Below, one piece after another: positions 12,886 to 14,831 of a stretch of 14,831 nt of DNA. Position numbers and translations under genes: made by a program. A model generated the notes under the pieces. That model saw nothing but the letters and a program-made list of their open reading frames with translations, was not told the DNA's origin and ran no database searches. This DNA is from Christensenella sp. UBA3944 (GTDB lineage Bacteria; Bacillota; Clostridia; Christensenellales; DTU072), in assembly GCA_002385605.1 (NCBI GenBank), contig DGDU01000054.1:1-14831 (forward strand). The letters are read 5' to 3'. How positions within the stretch are numbered: the first letter of the stretch is position 1; every line of letters begins with the position of its first letter.

Positions 12886-13915
12886 CAAATAAGTCCATCA
12901 AAGTTTTTTCTCTTTGGGGCATGGGGTATCCCAGATGCTCGTAAGCCCTGCGGAGGCATACCCTTCCCCTCGGGGTGCGCGATATAAAGCCGAGCTGCAA
13001 AAGGTAAGGCTCGTAAACATCCTCAATTGTGTTGATTTCCTCGCCTGAAGATGCCGAAAGCGTTTCCAGCCCCACGGGACCGCCGTCGAATTTCTCTATT
13101 ATAGTTTTAAGAATGTTTATATCCGTCCTGTCGAGGCCCAGCGAGTCCACCTCGAGAAGCCTTAAGCCTTTTTTGGCGATTTCTAAGGTTAAAATGTCCG
13201 AATCGTCGTACTCGGCGAAGTCGCGAAGCCTTCTTAGCAGCCTGTTGGCGATACGGGGCGTGCCTCTCGACCTTCGGGCTATCTCTATTGCCGCTTCGGG
13301 CTCGATATTTATATTAAGTATGCCCGCCGAGCGCTTTATTATGATGGCAAGCTCTTCGGGCTTATAGATTTCCAGCCTGCATATAACGCCGAACCTGTCG
13401 CGAAGGGGCGCAGAAAGCATACCCGCTTTCGTGGTCGCGCCTATAAGGGTGAATTTGGGAAGGGAGAGCCTTATTGTCCTTGCCGAAGGCCCTTTGCCCA
13501 GCACCATATCGAGGGCGAAGTCCTCCATCGCGGGATAGAGGATTTCCTCCACCGTGTGGTTAAGGCGGTGTATTTCGTCTATGAACAAAATCGAATTGGG
13601 CTGAAGGCTGGTAAGAATCGCGGCAAGGTCGCCCGCCCTCTCGATGGCGGGGCCCGAGGTTACCCTTATATCCACATTCATTTCGTTGGCAATAATGTGG
13701 CTTAGGGTGGTTTTGCCAAGCCCGGGCGGGCCGTATAAAAGGACATGGTCCAAAGCCTCGCCCCTCTTGCGGGCGGAGGTCATAAAGATATTGAGGTTAT
13801 GCTTTATCTTTTCCTGCCCGATATAGTCGGACATCACCCGTGGGCGAAGGACATTTTCGCTGTCGTCCTGCGATATTCTTGTTTGGGCAACTATGCGTTC
13901 TTCTTGCTCTAACAT
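12869..13915 (-). CDS. ruvB: Holliday junction branch-migration helicase RuvB
   Basis: RuvB is the hexameric AAA+ motor that, with RuvA, drives Holliday-junction branch migration. The 348-residue protein has the family entry LRPRVMSDYIGQEKIK at about 23-38, Walker A GPPGLGKT at 62-69, Walker B/box DEIH at 113-116, and an arginine-finger segment LRDRFG at 171-176. The C-terminal winged-helix domain contains GGPVGLETLSA. All ATPase motifs are intact. It starts 7 bp after the ruvA stop with a GAGG ribosome site 5 nt from the ATG, and overlaps queA at its end. Confidence 0.97.
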   Translation of the reverse strand: MLEQEERIVAQTRISQDDSENVLRPRVMSDYIGQEKIKHNLNIFMTSARKRGEALDHVLLYGPPGLGKTTLSHIIANEMNVDIRVTSGPAIERAGDLAAILTSLQPNSILFIDEIHRLNHTVEEILYPAMEDFALDMVLGKGPSARTIRLSLPKFTLIGATTKAGMLSAPLRDRFGVICRLEIYKPEELAIIIKRSAGILNINIEPEAAIEIARRSRGTPRIANRLLRRLRDFAEYDDSDILTLEIAKKGLRLLEVDSLGLDRTDINILKTIIEKFDGGPVGLETLSASSGEEINTIEDVYEPYLLQLGFISRTPRGRVCLRRAYEHLGYPMPQREKTLMDLFDDNQP

Positions 13916-13922
13916 AAGTACC

Positions 13923-14519
13923 TCATCCGTTCAGGCTGCGAAGGGCGTTGGTGATAAGCTCTTCGATTGTCGAGGAGCGCCCGCGGACGGCCTTTACGGC
14001 GTTGTTCGCTTCCTGCATGGATATACCCAGCGCGCGAAGGGCGGTTATGGCGTCCATGGCGTCTTTGTCCTGCCCCGAGGGTATCTCGACGGCGTCGGCG
14101 GCTACCCCCGCGCTATCCTCCCCTACCTTTTCTTTAAGCTCGAGGATAATGCGCTCTGCGGTCTTTTTGCCTATGCCTTTTATCCTGGAAATCGAACGGG
14201 TGTCGCCCGTTATTATACAAAGGGCAAGCGAGGATAGATCCATACCCGAAAGTATGCTCATTGCAAGCTTGGGGCCTACGCCCGAAACCGTTGTAAGCTT
14301 AGAGAACATATTCTTTTCTTCGGGGCTCCTGAAACCGTACAGGCTCATGCCGTCCTCTTTTACGCTTAAGAAAACATAAAGTTTTGCCTCTTTGCCGATG
14401 GGCGGAAGGTTAACGATTGCCGAGTTTGTAGCCAAAATCTCGTAGCCGATGCCGCCCGCCTCTATTATGACAGTGCTTCCCTCGGCGCCTGTAAGAATGC
14501 CTTTGATGTAAGACAGCAT
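13923..14519 (-). CDS. ruvA: Holliday junction branch-migration protein RuvA
   Basis: RuvA binds four-way junctions as a tetramer and loads RuvB. The start chosen is the ATG at 14519 (MLSYIKG...), with AGAGG upstream, giving 198 residues, normal for RuvA. The frame stays open to 14636, but that extension runs through the end of ruvC and reads as Arg-rich nonsense. Domains: N-terminal OB fold about 1-63, two helix-hairpin-helix motifs (VSGVGPKLA and IKGIGKKTAERI), an acidic linker around 135-150, and a small C-terminal RuvB-binding domain. It lies 14 bp after ruvC and 7 bp before ruvB. Confidence 0.97.
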   Translation of the reverse strand: MLSYIKGILTGAEGSTVIIEAGGIGYEILATNSAIVNLPPIGKEAKLYVFLSVKEDGMSLYGFRSPEEKNMFSKLTTVSGVGPKLAMSILSGMDLSSLALCIITGDTRSISRIKGIGKKTAERIILELKEKVGEDSAGVAADAVEIPSGQDKDAMDAITALRALGISMQEANNAVKAVRGRSSTIEELITNALRSLNG

Positions 14520-14533
14520 AATAACCTCTTTTG

Positions 14534-14831
14534 TTATACCCCGAACTGCCCGAGCGCGGTGTTTGTTTGCGAATGGGTAATGGCGACGGCTAAAGCGTCG
14601 GCGGCGTCGTCGGGCTTGGGGATTTTGTCGAGGCAAAGGAGAACCTTTACCATTTGCTGAATCTGCTGTTTATCCGCCCTGCCGTAGCCCGTAAGCGCCT
14701 GCTTTATTTGGAGCGGGGTGTATTCGTAAAGCTTTTTGCCCGATTTTTCGGACACATAAAGGACTACCCCTCTCGCCTCGGCAACCATGATGGCAGTTTT
14801 GCGGTTGTCCTGAAAAAACAGCTCTTCGACG
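14534..14831 (-). CDS. ruvC: Holliday junction resolvase RuvC, C-terminal part (cut by window end)
   Basis: Only about the last 99 residues are in the window; the frame is open through 14831 and the N-terminus lies beyond it. The visible part includes EELFFQDNRKTAIMVAEARG, the YTPLQIKQALTG segment, and the C-terminal KPDDAADALAVAITH with acidic residues that bind catalytic Mg2+. This is typical RuvC, the dimeric nuclease that cuts junctions processed by RuvAB. An ATG at 14788 is internal, not the true start, because family residues continue upstream of it. It is the first gene seen of the ruvC-ruvA-ruvB-queA-tgt operon. Confidence 0.95.
   Translation of the reverse strand, partial: VEELFFQDNRKTAIMVAEARGVVLYVSEKSGKKLYEYTPLQIKQALTGYGRADKQQIQQMVKVLLCLDKIPKPDDAADALAVAITHSQTNTALGQFGV

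Noticed and set aside
14520..14636. N-terminal extension of ruvA by 39 residues
   Set aside because: It runs through the ruvC 3' end, is Arg-rich, and a good ribosome site precedes the family-typical MLSYIKG start at 14519.

Overview
The window is one edge of a short-read assembly contig. Its first 18 bases are a Tn5/Nextera mosaic-end adapter, so everything left of base 19 is artefact. The rest is bacterial chromosome with dense, mostly co-directional genes and AT-rich promoters. The gene order ruvC-ruvA-ruvB-queA-tgt-yajC-(membrane protein)-scfA-scfB-secD-secF-recJ-rel is the housekeeping order I associate with class Clostridia (Firmicutes/Bacillota). The SCIFF peptide and its radical SAM maturase are close to diagnostic of that class. 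The species cannot be told from the sequence alone; an uncultured anaerobe from a metagenome would fit.

Layout, left to right. Bases 19-367 hold four minus-strand tRNA genes, transcribed in the order Pro(TGG), CAT (probably Ile2), Asp(GTC), Phe(GAA). A near-consensus promoter at 399-427 drives them, and tRNA-Phe is cut by the contig end. Bases 607-5484 hold recJ, rel and a small HExxH membrane protein as one tight minus-strand unit. A strong terminator at 5511-5544 separates this unit from secF. Bases 5554-7900 hold secD-secF, with their own promoter at 7931-7959. Bases 8047-9600 hold scfA, a 57-residue six-cysteine peptide missed by length-filtered ORF calling, and scfB, its SPASM radical SAM maturase, with a promoter at 9630-9658. 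Bases 9738-10145 hold the only plus-strand gene, a four-helix membrane protein of the TIGR04086 type. It ends at a bidirectional terminator shared with yajC (10237-10533). Bases 10668-14831 hold the Holliday-junction genes ruvC-ruvA-ruvB followed by the queuosine genes queA-tgt.

Together the genes cover DNA recombination and repair (RuvABC, RecJ), tRNA modification (QueA, Tgt), protein translocation (YajC, SecD, SecF), stringent response (Rel) and a ribosomally made thioether peptide (ScfA/ScfB). The most interesting point is the SCIFF cassette lying inside the Sec accessory locus. It is a described family of unknown physiological function. This copy has an unusual 15-residue tail after its last cysteine. 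Apart from the SCIFF tail and some regulatory details, I see ordinary core-genome content and no wholly new multi-gene system.
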